Origin: a virus
Length of the DNA: 20,074 bases
Virus record (IMG/VR): IMGVR_UViG_3300007344_000352
Location: 1 to 20,074 of that record
Strand: one strand, 5' to 3'
Numbering within the stretch: position 1 is the stretch's first letter; every line of letters begins with the position of its first letter. The notes under the pieces are model-generated. The model had not been told where the DNA came from. It ran no database searches and was given only the letters and a program-made list of their open reading frames with translations. Shown in pieces: positions 9,473-16,936 of the stretch. A program made the translations under genes and the position numbers.

Positions 9473-10956
9473 CCTCACGCACTAACTACACGGCCACCGC
9501 AGGGCAGACCTCGTTTGCGATCCCTTTCCGGTATCTGCTTGAGTCGTTCGTCAAGGTCACCGTCAACGGGACCGAGCTTTCCAATGGAGCCGGTGCTGAC
9601 GAGTTCACCGTCACGGGCAGCACTGTCAGCGATGGCGTGTTCGACGGCGGCAATGTAGTCCTCAACACTGGCGCAACCGCTGGTGACACCGTTGCGGTCT
9701 ACCGCGACAGCGGCATTGACGATGCCAACCGACTTGTTGACTTCGAGGCTGGCGCTCGCCTCTTGGAATCTGATCTTGACAAGAGCGCGCTCCAACTCCT
9801 CCACCTCCTACAAGAGGTCAAAGACAACTCAGCCACCGCCGAAGACATGACCATCACCATCGCAGATGTCGTTGGGCTCCAGACCGCCCTTGACGGGAAA
9901 GCCGCCAACACGGTGTTCGCCACGGGAGCCAATGGCATTGTGCCTGGTCCTTCCTCTTCGCAGGCTAGCGGCGACTACTTCCTCCGCGCTGACGGCACTT
10001 GGGTCGCGGTCAGCACTTCTGGAGGCGGAAGCGGAGCGTCTGTCTTCACGGGACTGGCCGATGTCCCGAACAGCTACCAAGGCCAAAACAGCAAGTTTGT
10101 TGCGGTCAACAGTGACGCGGACGGCCTTGAGTTCACCGACGCCATCACCAGCCTCGGCAGCCTGTCTGATGTCAACTTCGGCAGCAGCACCCCGAACGAA
10201 GGTGATGCGATCATCTACGACGGCGCGTCCAGTTCTTGGCTGCTGTCTCCCGCCGCAAGCATCGACCTTTCTGGGGCCAACGCTTACCAAGAAGGCAACC
10301 TCTTGGTCGGCAACGGCAACGGCAGCTACGCGCCTCTCGGCAACGGCACCAACGGCCAAGTCCTGACGGTCAACACTGCTGTCGCGGGGAACCTCGAGTG
10401 GGCCACCGCTGCCGGGGGTACTGGCGGCGACATCATGGCCGTCCAGACCATCGACACTCAGGGCGACATCACTATTGACGATGGGCAGGCCATCCCGTTC
10501 AACGGTAACCCCACCAACCGCGGCACCACCTTCACGCAAGTCGCGACGAACACCTACTTGAACCTGAGTGCGCTTGGCGGCATTGCTCACACCACGCCCA
10601 TCAACAACGCAGGCATCCGGGTCAGCACTGCGGGGATCTACAAGATCGAGTGGCGCATGACCATCCGCAACACTTTCGCGACTGACCTCGCTGCTCTTGG
10701 GCGTCTCTATGTGCGGCCCTCGAGCTTTACGACCCAAGCATCGACTCCTGTGCAGTACAGCACTGGCCTGATGTACATCCCCGGAGGCAAGAACAGCATG
10801 GTCGCGGGCACGGCTTACATTGATCTGGACGCCAACGACACGATCATGCTGACGCTTGTGGGTCAGAACGCGGGCTCGCTTGTCACTGAGGCGGCCTCGA
10901 TCAACAACTTCGAGATCGTCGGCCAGCAGGCGTTCATGCAGATCGCTAAGGTGTGA
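9469..10956 (+). CDS. Tail fibre with T7 gp17-type N-terminal domain
   Basis: A 495-aa protein, ATG overlapping the previous stop. Residues 1 to about 125 match the T7 tail-fibre N-terminal domain that docks fibres to the nozzle/adaptor: 'Y-T-A-T-A-G-Q-T-S-F-A-I-P-F-R-Y-L', a VKVTVNG strand, a GDTVAVYRDS strand, then a DFEAGARLLESDLD helix and a HLLQEVKD helix. The middle (about 150-345) is a low-complexity, Gly/Ser/Asn-rich shaft-like region with the common phage motifs DYFLRADGTWV and GLADVPNSY. Residues about 355-495 look like a C1q/TNF-type jelly roll (NAGIRVSTAGIYKIEWRM and a final FEIVGQQAFMQIAKV strand), typical of a trimeric receptor-binding or cap domain. It may be a fibre base onto which the next gene product fits; T7 gp17 itself is one protein of 553 aa. 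Confidence 0.85.
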   Translation: MTSRTNYTATAGQTSFAIPFRYLLESFVKVTVNGTELSNGAGADEFTVTGSTVSDGVFDGGNVVLNTGATAGDTVAVYRDSGIDDANRLVDFEAGARLLESDLDKSALQLLHLLQEVKDNSATAEDMTITIADVVGLQTALDGKAANTVFATGANGIVPGPSSSQASGDYFLRADGTWVAVSTSGGGSGASVFTGLADVPNSYQGQNSKFVAVNSDADGLEFTDAITSLGSLSDVNFGSSTPNEGDAIIYDGASSSWLLSPAASIDLSGANAYQEGNLLVGNGNGSYAPLGNGTNGQVLTVNTAVAGNLEWATAAGGTGGDIMAVQTIDTQGDITIDDGQAIPFNGNPTNRGTTFTQVATNTYLNLSALGGIAHTTPINNAGIRVSTAGIYKIEWRMTIRNTFATDLAALGRLYVRPSSFTTQASTPVQYSTGLMYIPGGKNSMVAGTAYIDLDANDTIMLTLVGQNAGSLVTEAASINNFEIVGQQAFMQIAKV

Positions 10957-10957
10957 T

Positions 10958-13333
10958 ATGGCATTTGCAGTCAACAAAATCGGGCTGGAGAAGCCTTACA
11001 TCTCGTTCAGTTCCCTGTCCTACTACAACTCCTTCAAGGCGTTTGGGTTGGGTCCTGACAGGGTTCTGGACAAGAACAAGTTCTGGTCCATCTACCGCAA
11101 GGACGACTCTGGCTCGTACCAAGTCCCCATCGTCCTGACCAAGGCGGCTGAAGACAATGTGGTGGTGACTTGGTCGTTCAGCGGCTCTGCTGTCGACGGC
11201 ACCCACTACACCTGTCCGATCTCCAGCATCACGATCAGGCCAGGAACGCTGATCGGCTACATCCCGATTGAGATCATCGACCGGGGTAAGTGGTTCAAAG
11301 AAAAGGACCTGATCATCACGCTCAACGCGCCGAGCAACACGATCCTTGCCAAGGATCAGGACAAGGTGCGCATCGTGTTCGTGCCGTCCACCGCTCCCCC
11401 GGAGATCACGGTCTCCACTACGCTGACGGGAGACTTCGGTAGTACCAACCTGTACGACCCCGAAACCGAGTGGACTGTCGGAACGGGAGGAGTTGGCACT
11501 TGGCAGGCTTACGGCATTACTAGTGAGAACATTAGGGCAGTAGACACCAACCCACACGGGGACCAGAAAGTTATATGGAAAGCCGTCAATGTCGAAACTG
11601 GCACCACTTACGACGGCGGATTCATGAACGATATTACCACCTACGACCCGTCAAATAACTATCGCATATCTGTTTGGTTCAACAGCAAGAGCGCACACGA
11701 TGGGAGACTATTGGTCAATAACGTCGGTGCCCCGATTTACAATATCGTTAATAGCAGTACCCTAGCTAATATAATCTTCAAAGAATTTGCCGACTTCAAT
11801 GTAGACGAGTGGTATCTCTTTGTTCTCTACATAAACCCTTACACATACACTGGATCGGGACTTGGCCTCGACGGTGTATACAATACAAGCGGAACTAAAG
11901 TATTTGATACCAACACTAATATGCGGTTTGTTGACGCGAACCATACAGATTACAAGCCCAGGTTCTCAGCTTACAACGACCCCACCGACAACAACGAAGA
12001 AGTCTGGTTCTGGGACCCTCGCTTTGATCTTGTTGACGGCACCGAGCCGTCGATCTCTGCCCTTCTAAACGGAGACCGCGGCTCCAGCCTCCCCGCAACC
12101 TTCACGGCCTCCTACGCTCCTGAAGAGGACATCACGGTGCGCTACAAGGTCAGCGGCACGGCTGCTGACGGTGTAGGTGCCAACAGCGGCGATGCCACCA
12201 TCCCTGCGGGTAGCACCACGGCTACTCTTGGGCTGCCCTACAGCGGCGATCACGCTTCGGGATCGACTGTGGTGGTCTCCGCTGACTATGAGCGGAACAC
12301 TGTGGCGTTCACTGAGCTTGATTGGGACCCTGTCCAAGGCTCCTTCTCAGTGCCTCGAGATGTTCACATCGACGAGAACATGTGGCCTCAGAGCCAAGAC
12401 CTTGTGTCGGCAGGCTTTGACCAAAGCGTCACGCGCTCTGCTGACAAGCCTTGGTGGCCGGGTTATCCGACTCAGTGGGGCATTGACGGGGCCATTGAGA
12501 GCACTGACCCCAGCCTGACTGGCTACAAGGTTGACATTGTCGAGCAGTCTGCAACCACCAAGATCGTGGACCCCGTAACGGGCAACGCCATCAAGTGGTT
12601 CGTTCCGAACGACCATATCGTCCAGTTGGTGCCGTACCTCCGCAACGCCTTCAGCCTGACATGGCCTGGTGGGCGCAGCACGGCGCACCAACTCAAAGAG
12701 TGGACTCGCGGAGCGTTCCGCATCATCCCTATGGATGCTGCTGACATCGACCACCAAGCTGAGTTCTTTGAGATCAGCCAGCGTGTCCGCACGCAGAACA
12801 CGAACCATGTGGCGAAGTTCAGGTGGAAAGATGTGGGCTCTCCGGGGTTCGGCACTGGCACGCCGGGGCTTGCTTCGAACGGTGAGACTGTCCCTGTGTA
12901 CACGCCGCCGAGCTACCCGAACATCCGCATCTGGCTGTGGGACCTTGTGAACCCGCACCCTGCGGCGGTCTCTTCGGGCTGGGCAGGCGGCTGGGGCACT
13001 TGGTACGGCGCGTTTGAGGACGAGCACGGGCTGGGTGTGTACTTCATCCACCGTCTCGACACTGCTGTCACTTGGGGCGGCAAGGTTGAGACCCCGGATG
13101 TGGACAAAGGCAACCACATCCTGTGGCCTGTCGGTCTGGACGAAGGTCTTGCGAGCGTCAAGGCCAACCAGACTGGCATGCTTTGGCACTCGATGCAGAC
13201 TCAGATGTCCAGCAGCCCCTTGTCAGGGCCGCCGACCGACTTCTGGCCTGGCCTTGGCACGGTGTGGACCCCTTGGGGCAACGCTGTGATTGATCCCGCG
13301 GCAACGACTAGCGTGACTTTCACGAAGGCATGA
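10958..13333 (+). CDS. Second fibre / receptor-binding candidate with Calx-beta-like domains and a foreign central module
   Basis: A 791-aa protein. I start at ATG 10958, preceded by AAGGTG at 10948-10953; the in-frame upstream extension lies inside the fibre gene. Residues about 50-143 look like a Calx-beta fold (FSGSAVDGTHYT, IRPGTLIGYIPIEIIDR, LIITLNAPSNTIL). Residues about 165-362 form a lectin/carbohydrate-binding-like beta module found in phage fibres, ending WDPRFDLVDGTEPSI. A second short beta domain (DITVRYKVSGTAADG) covers about 385-450. The C-terminal 340 residues are Trp-rich and unknown to me. Residues about 185-335 are encoded by AT-richer DNA with ATA and AGA codons, unlike neighbours. 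Its place directly after a gp17-like fibre suggests it is the distal host-range determinant. No enzymatic motif is seen, and depolymerase activity cannot be excluded. Confidence 0.7.
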   Translation: MAFAVNKIGLEKPYISFSSLSYYNSFKAFGLGPDRVLDKNKFWSIYRKDDSGSYQVPIVLTKAAEDNVVVTWSFSGSAVDGTHYTCPISSITIRPGTLIGYIPIEIIDRGKWFKEKDLIITLNAPSNTILAKDQDKVRIVFVPSTAPPEITVSTTLTGDFGSTNLYDPETEWTVGTGGVGTWQAYGITSENIRAVDTNPHGDQKVIWKAVNVETGTTYDGGFMNDITTYDPSNNYRISVWFNSKSAHDGRLLVNNVGAPIYNIVNSSTLANIIFKEFADFNVDEWYLFVLYINPYTYTGSGLGLDGVYNTSGTKVFDTNTNMRFVDANHTDYKPRFSAYNDPTDNNEEVWFWDPRFDLVDGTEPSISALLNGDRGSSLPATFTASYAPEEDITVRYKVSGTAADGVGANSGDATIPAGSTTATLGLPYSGDHASGSTVVVSADYERNTVAFTELDWDPVQGSFSVPRDVHIDENMWPQSQDLVSAGFDQSVTRSADKPWWPGYPTQWGIDGAIESTDPSLTGYKVDIVEQSATTKIVDPVTGNAIKWFVPNDHIVQLVPYLRNAFSLTWPGGRSTAHQLKEWTRGAFRIIPMDAADIDHQAEFFEISQRVRTQNTNHVAKFRWKDVGSPGFGTGTPGLASNGETVPVYTPPSYPNIRIWLWDLVNPHPAAVSSGWAGGWGTWYGAFEDEHGLGVYFIHRLDTAVTWGGKVETPDVDKGNHILWPVGLDEGLASVKANQTGMLWHSMQTQMSSSPLSGPPTDFWPGLGTVWTPWGNAVIDPAATTSVTFTKA
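11505..11965 (+). other. AT-rich horizontally acquired segment inside the fibre gene
   Basis: Within the coding frame of the 791-aa fibre protein, the composition changes abruptly. Codons such as ATA (Ile), AGA (Arg), TTA/CTA-type Leu and GTA/GTT-type Val appear in clusters here and are rare elsewhere in the window. The only ACGT tetranucleotide I found in the window (11721-11724) falls in this block. The block matches one predicted beta module (residues about 185-335). Both edges blend into GC-rich sequence encoding the rest of the same domain. I read it as recombinational replacement of a receptor-contact module. Edges are approximate, by eye. Confidence 0.65.
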
Positions 13334-13337
13334 TCCA

Positions 13338-13907
13338 GTGGAGCAATACCTTGCCATCGCATCCGGCGTAGCGGGCGGTCTGGCAGTCAGCTTCAAGCTG
13401 CTCAGGTGGGCGTACAAGACAGCCCAAGATGTGCAGCAGAAGCTTGACACCATTGCGGAGCTTTCTCAGGAGCTTGTGCCTAACGGCGGAAGCTCTCTGA
13501 GAGACTCCATGAATCGTGTCGAGCAGAGCGTGGTCTCGCTGACCTCGAAGCTGCGCATGATCGTCCAGTTGAACGAGTGGGACGCCTTCGAGACGGATGC
13601 TCAGGGCAACTGGACATGCTGCACTGGCACCTTTGACCGCGCCACGGGGCTCGAGAAAGATCAGATCCTTGGCTACGGCTGGATGAACGCCGTGCATCCT
13701 GATGACCGCAGCAGGGTTCTTGAGGAGTACAAGCTTGCCATGCGCCAGGAGCGCGACTGGATCTGCAAGCTTGGGATCAAGAACATCCAGACGGGCCAGA
13801 CGGGCGAGTACCAGATCAAGGCCCAGTGCCTTCGCCTGAACGGCCAAATGTTCGGGTACTTGGGCATCATCGAGAGAGACTACTCCGAGGAGGAGACACT
13901 TGACTGA
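13338..13907 (+). CDS. Membrane-anchored PAS-domain protein in the holin position
   Basis: A 189-aa protein starting GTG at 13338; GAAGG lies about 9 nt upstream. Residues about 4-26 (YLAIASGVAGGLAVSFKLL) form one membrane segment followed by Arg/Lys. A linker with coiled-coil character contains the recurrent phage motif ELVPNGGSSLRD (about 44-56). Residues about 78-182 are a PAS fold: the WDAFETDAQGNW strand, the NAVHPDDRSRVLEEY motif (117-131) typical of PAS_3-type domains, and closing strands QIKAQCLRLNGQMFGYLGII. PAS domains bind small ligands or mediate dimerisation and signalling. There is no kinase, cyclase or DNA-binding output. T7 places its holin (gp17.5) between fibre and small terminase, so this protein may replace or regulate the holin; that is inference from position only. 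It overlaps the small terminase gene by 8 nt. Confidence 0.75.
   Translation: MEQYLAIASGVAGGLAVSFKLLRWAYKTAQDVQQKLDTIAELSQELVPNGGSSLRDSMNRVEQSVVSLTSKLRMIVQLNEWDAFETDAQGNWTCCTGTFDRATGLEKDQILGYGWMNAVHPDDRSRVLEEYKLAMRQERDWICKLGIKNIQTGQTGEYQIKAQCLRLNGQMFGYLGIIERDYSEEETLD
13887..13896 (+). promoter_or_regulatory. Strong ribosome binding site deciding a TTG start
   Basis: GAGGAGGAGA lies 3 nt before TTG at 13900, with its core GGAGG 7 nt away. It sits inside the last codons of the PAS gene and supports initiation of the small terminase gene at TTG, where no ATG or GTG is suitably placed. Confidence 0.7.
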
Positions 13908-14127
13908 TCAGTTCGCAACGCTGCACGGGGTCTTGGTCCAAGAGCTTCTGGACCGCATCCGGTCAGGCGAAGCTACGCCGTCCGACCTGAATGTGGCGCG
14001 CCAGCTTCTGAAGGACAACAACATCGTGGCTGCGCCAAACAACAAGCCCGTGCTGAAGCTGGCTGACCGCATCCCGCAGTTCGGTGACCCTGACCAAGTG
14101 CCCGCTAAGATGCCGAAGCAGGCATGA
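13900..14127 (+). CDS. terS: Small terminase subunit (T7 gp18-like)
   Basis: A 75-aa protein beginning at TTG 13900 behind a strong ribosome binding site. In T7-like phages the small terminase (gp18, 89 aa) forms a ring that recognises concatemer DNA and activates the large subunit. The helical core LVQELLDRIRSGEATPSDLNVARQLLKDNNI matches the pattern I know for podoviral small terminases: a Leu-rich helix, a Gly-Glu-Ala turn, then 'LNVARQFLKDN'. The C-terminal third is Pro-rich and ends in KMPKQA. It lies immediately upstream of the large terminase, with a 4-nt ATGA overlap. The protein is short for the family, but no key element is obviously lost. Confidence 0.85.
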   Translation: MTDQFATLHGVLVQELLDRIRSGEATPSDLNVARQLLKDNNIVAAPNNKPVLKLADRIPQFGDPDQVPAKMPKQA

Positions 14128-15842
14128 GTTACGACTACCAAGACGAAGCTCTCAGGGACTTCAGGGCCTTCCTCTACCTTGTCTGGGATGAGTTGGGCCT
14201 GCCTGACCCGACGCCTGTCCAGTACGACATTGCGCAGTTCCTGCAGCACGGTCCTCGGCGGCGCATGGTCCAGGCGTTCCGCGGTGTGGGCAAGTCTTGG
14301 ATCACCTCTGCCTATGTGCTCTGGCGGCTGTACTGGAACCCTGCCGAGAACATCCTAGTGGTGTCGGCAAGTAAGGAGCGTGCTGACGCATTCTCGATCT
14401 TCACCCAGCGCCTCATCAGGGACATCGAGTGGCTGAACCCGCTGATGCCTCGAGAAGAGGATGGGCAGCGCCGCTCGATGGTGGCATTCGATGTCGGCCC
14501 TGCTGGCGCATCTCACGCGCCTTCCGTCAAGTCCGTGGGGATCACGGGCCAGATGACGGGCTCGCGTGCTGACTGCCTCATTGCCGACGATGTCGAGTCG
14601 CTCTCCAACTCTGACACCCAACTGAAGCGGGACAAGCTTGGTGAGGTGGTCAAGGAGTTCGACGCCATCCTGAAGCCCAACGGCAGCGTGGTGTACCTAG
14701 GCACGCCTCAGACCGAGGAGTCCATCTACAAGTACCTGCCCGAGCGTGGGTACAGCATCAGGGTCTGGCCTGCCCGCTACCCGCGCCCCGACAAGGTTGC
14801 GAGCTATGGCGGGGCCAACCGGGAGCTTGCCCCGATGATCATGGAATCCCTCATGACCGATGAGGGCTACCAGAGCCATATGGAGTGGCAGCCTACTGAC
14901 CCTGGCCGCTTCAATGAGATGGAACTCATCGAGCGCGAGGCCAGCTATGGGCGTGCTGGCTTTGCCCTGCAGTTCCAGCTTGACACCTCGCTGTCGGACA
15001 CTGAGCGCTACCCGCTCAAGGCTCGCGACCTGATTGTCATGCCCCTAGACCCCGAGACAGCCCCTGAGCGCGTGGTCTGGTCTGGGGACATCAAGCAGCG
15101 CATCAAGGAGCTTGAGTGCGTGGGCATGGCTGGAGACGGCTTCCAGCGCCCCTACTCGACCGATGGGTCTCCTGGAGAGTACCGCTACAGCATCATGGCT
15201 GTGGACCCTGCTGGACGGGGCAAGGACGAGACCGCTGTCTGCGTGATCAAAGAGCGCCTAGGTAAGCTCTATGTAACGGCGTGGGAAGCGTTCCCTGGAG
15301 GCTACGACACCCTGACCCTCCAGAAGATATCCACAATCGCCAAGGAGCACGGCGTCCACAAGATCATCGTGGAATCCAACTTCGGTGATGGCATGTTCAA
15401 CAGCCTGCTGGAGCCGGTCCTGAGCAGGATCTACCCAGTCGAGCTTGAGGAGGTCAGGCACTCCAAGCAGAAGGAGCGCCGGATTGCTGATGTCCTCGAG
15501 CCTGTCCTCGGAGCCCATGCCCTCATCCTGGATGAGCAGGTCGCCCGCAAGGACTACGAGACCCGTGGCGACCTCCCCTTCGAAGAACGCCTCAGGCGCA
15601 TGGGCATCTACCAGATGACCCGCCTCACCCGCCAGAAAGGGGCCTTGGTCCATGACGACAAGCTCGATGCCCTGAGCATGGCCGTCGCTGCCCACCAAGA
15701 CGCCCTCAAGATCGACGAAACCAAGGCCATCGAGCGCCTCAGAGACGCTGAGTGGGACGATGCCATGGAGTCTTTGTTCAGAGAGCCTCTCAGCGGCCCT
15801 CAGAGGCGCGGGAAGACTTGGATGGACTCCATGCTTGGCTAG
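14124..15842 (+). CDS. terL: Large terminase subunit (T7 gp19-like DNA packaging ATPase/nuclease)
   Basis: A 572-aa protein, ATG overlapping the small terminase stop. It powers DNA translocation into the prohead and cuts concatemers. The N-terminal ATPase has a deviant Walker A (FRGVGKS, residues 52-58), a Walker B with catalytic acid (CLIADDVES, about 151-159), and the coupling motif VVYLGTPQTEESIY near residue 190. The C-terminal RNase H-like nuclease shows its three acidic positions: D361 in MAVDPAGRGKDETA, E417 in IIVESNFGDGMF, and D511/D512/D515 in HDDKLDALSMA. T7 gp19 is 586 aa, so the protein is full length. It ends the late operon; a 9-bp stem-loop follows within 10 nt. T7-type terminases usually generate short direct terminal repeats, which matters for interpreting the DNA after 16930. 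Confidence 0.95.
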   Translation: MSYDYQDEALRDFRAFLYLVWDELGLPDPTPVQYDIAQFLQHGPRRRMVQAFRGVGKSWITSAYVLWRLYWNPAENILVVSASKERADAFSIFTQRLIRDIEWLNPLMPREEDGQRRSMVAFDVGPAGASHAPSVKSVGITGQMTGSRADCLIADDVESLSNSDTQLKRDKLGEVVKEFDAILKPNGSVVYLGTPQTEESIYKYLPERGYSIRVWPARYPRPDKVASYGGANRELAPMIMESLMTDEGYQSHMEWQPTDPGRFNEMELIEREASYGRAGFALQFQLDTSLSDTERYPLKARDLIVMPLDPETAPERVVWSGDIKQRIKELECVGMAGDGFQRPYSTDGSPGEYRYSIMAVDPAGRGKDETAVCVIKERLGKLYVTAWEAFPGGYDTLTLQKISTIAKEHGVHKIIVESNFGDGMFNSLLEPVLSRIYPVELEEVRHSKQKERRIADVLEPVLGAHALILDEQVARKDYETRGDLPFEERLRRMGIYQMTRLTRQKGALVHDDKLDALSMAVAAHQDALKIDETKAIERLRDAEWDDAMESLFREPLSGPQRRGKTWMDSMLG

Positions 15843-15851
15843 ACCCAAACA

Positions 15852-15874
15852 GCCCTGAGAACGCCTCTCAGGGC
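15852..15874 (+). terminator. Stem-loop after large terminase
   Basis: Perfect 9-bp stem GCCCTGAGA / TCTCAGGGC with a 5-nt loop, 10 nt after the terminase stop. Only a weak T-run follows (ATTTTA at 15885-15890), so it could be a leaky terminator, an RNase III processing site, or a transcript-end stabiliser. Confidence 0.5.
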
Positions 15875-15895
15875 TTCTCAGAGGATTTTACATTC

Positions 15896-15901
15896 AGGAG
15901 A
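15896..15901 (+). promoter_or_regulatory. Ribosome binding site of the 35-aa microprotein gene
   Basis: AGGAGA with a 6-nt spacer before ATG at 15908. This is the evidence that the short reading frame is a real gene and that it starts here, not further upstream inside terL. Confidence 0.7.
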
Positions 15902-15907
15902 CAATCC

Positions 15908-16015
15908 ATGCCCCGAGTGAACGGCAAAGAGTACCCCTACACCAAGGCTGGCAAGGCTGCGGCCAAGAAGGCCAAGAAGAAGGCGATGAAGAAGAAAGCC
16001 GGAAAGAAGAAGTGA
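15908..16015 (+). CDS. 35-aa lysine/alanine-rich basic microprotein
   Basis: A 35-residue protein beginning MPRVNGKEYPYTKAGK and continuing as an almost pure Lys/Ala tail to TGA at 16013-16015. The frame is open further upstream into terL, but the strong AGGAGA ribosome binding site fixes the ATG at 15908. I recognise the general form, V-N-G-K-x-Y/F-P-Y-T-x-x-G-K followed by a polybasic tail, as a recurrent tiny protein of aquatic T7-like and other tailed phages, of unknown function. The net charge is strongly positive, so binding to DNA, RNA or the packaged genome is plausible but not shown. It lies between two hairpins at the right end of the late transcription unit. Confidence 0.75.
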   Translation: MPRVNGKEYPYTKAGKAAAKKAKKKAMKKKAGKKK

Positions 16016-16027
16016 GGCCGCCGCTAG

Positions 16028-16046
16028 CAGGGCCTGGACGGCCCTG
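16028..16046 (+). terminator. GC-rich stem-loop after the microprotein gene
   Basis: Perfect 7-bp stem CAGGGCC / GGCCCTG with loop TGGAC, 12 nt after the microprotein stop. There is no T-run, so intrinsic termination would be weak. It may work with the next hairpin. Confidence 0.4.
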
Positions 16047-16056
16047 AGGAGACATG

Positions 16057-16087
16057 TCCTAAACCCAGCTCCCCTAAGGGGTTAGGA
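16057..16087 (+). terminator. Second stem-loop with single bulged A
   Basis: TCCTAA-A-CCC pairs with GGGTTAGGA (9 bp, one bulged A); an alternative inner stem CCCC-TAA-GGGG competes with it. It is followed by TTATTA, a poor T-tract. Likely terminator or processing site of the late unit. Confidence 0.4.
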
Positions 16088-16252
16088 TTATTACCGCATC
16101 TGTGACACAGAACACCTCCGGCATGAGGGGGGGTAAGGGGGGGAGTTGAGACACTCCTCCCCTAGAACCCTTATAGAAGCCACAGAGCATAACAGTGCTG
16201 GAGGTAGGAACTCCTGCGGAGCAGACACCCCTACACCCCACTGACTACTCTG

Positions 16253-16930
16253 ATGAAGAAAACCCTTCTAGCCGTTGTTGTGGGGGCCTCCCTGCTCGCT
16301 GGTTGTGAGACCCTGCAAGACCTCTCACAAGCCTCTCTGACCCCCCAGCAGGTTGAGCAGCTTGACGAGTACACCGCTCGCATTGCGCAGCAGGAGAAGA
16401 TCATCGAGGGCCTGGAAGCTCAGGTCATCGAAGTCAGCAAGGCCACCGCCAAAGACCTCAAGAACGGGGAGGTGGCTGATCTGGCTAACCGACTCAGCCT
16501 GCTCATGGACATCCAAGAGGCTCACGAAGCCGCTGTGGGTGAGTATCAGCAGGCGATTGAGGAGGAGAGGGCGATCATCACCTCTGGGACCAAGAAAGTG
16601 ACCGATGGGTTCTTGGCTGTGGTGGCTCCGTTCATCCCAGCACCCGTCCAGCCCCTCCTGCCCTTCGCCTCGAGCCTGTTGGTGCTTGCTATGTCCACCA
16701 GAGCCCGGAAGCATGCCGGGAAAGCTCTGGCTGCTACGGCCAAAGGAGCCCTCGGAGACGCTCTCAGCAGCACTCTGAAGGCTGTTGGGGCCAAGCACAC
16801 CTCTGACACCCCTGATGACCTCCTGAAAGACGCTCTGATGGCCGCTCAGGCCGCCTATGCGAAGGGGGACATCACCATTGAGAAGCTCGAAGCCGTCAAA
16901 GCAGCGGCTTCTGTGGCTGCTCAAGCGTGA
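16253..16930 (+). CDS. Lipoprotein with coiled coil and internal membrane segment; candidate unimolecular spanin
   Basis: A 225-aa protein. The N-terminus is a lipoprotein signal: MKKTLL, a hydrophobic core, then the lipobox L-A-G-C with Cys18. Residues about 31-112 are a Glu/Gln-rich helix likely to form a coiled coil. Residues about 120-148 (FLAVVAPFIPAP through FASSLLVLAMS) are hydrophobic and followed by RARKH, which under the positive-inside rule puts the C-terminus in the cytoplasm. A lipidated outer-membrane end joined by a coiled coil to an inner-membrane segment is the plan of unimolecular spanins such as phage T1 gp11, which fuse the two membranes in lysis. Unlike T1 gp11, about 75 Ala/Lys-rich residues follow the membrane segment. 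No separate Rz/Rz1 pair is visible in the window. Codon use matches the late operon. No ribosome binding site is apparent. Confidence 0.6.
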   Translation: MKKTLLAVVVGASLLAGCETLQDLSQASLTPQQVEQLDEYTARIAQQEKIIEGLEAQVIEVSKATAKDLKNGEVADLANRLSLLMDIQEAHEAAVGEYQQAIEEERAIITSGTKKVTDGFLAVVAPFIPAPVQPLLPFASSLLVLAMSTRARKHAGKALAATAKGALGDALSSTLKAVGAKHTSDTPDDLLKDALMAAQAAYAKGDITIEKLEAVKAAASVAAQA

Positions 16931-16936
16931 TTCTGG

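Larger units (their letters stand above)
16016..16252 (+). other. Intergenic region with hairpins and two 7-G runs
   Basis: No gene is seen in these 237 bases. Besides the two hairpins listed separately, there are two runs of seven G at 16127-16133 and 16137-16143, and a C-rich block at 16154-16162 that can pair with the second run. CTTATAGAAG at 16170-16179 is the only promoter-like AT spot. The 30 nt before the lipoprotein start are C/A/T-rich with no Shine-Dalgarno. Confidence 0.6.

Noticed and set aside
10856-10957. N-terminal extension of the 791-aa fibre protein
   Set aside because: The 34 extra residues overlap the end of the gp17-like gene, are Arg/Ser-rich frame-shadow sequence, and the ATG at 10958 has a ribosome binding site.
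16165-16185. Phage RNA polymerase promoter around CTTATAGAAG
   Set aside because: Only a short resemblance to the TATAG core of T7-type promoters, and no second matching copy was found in the window to define a consensus.
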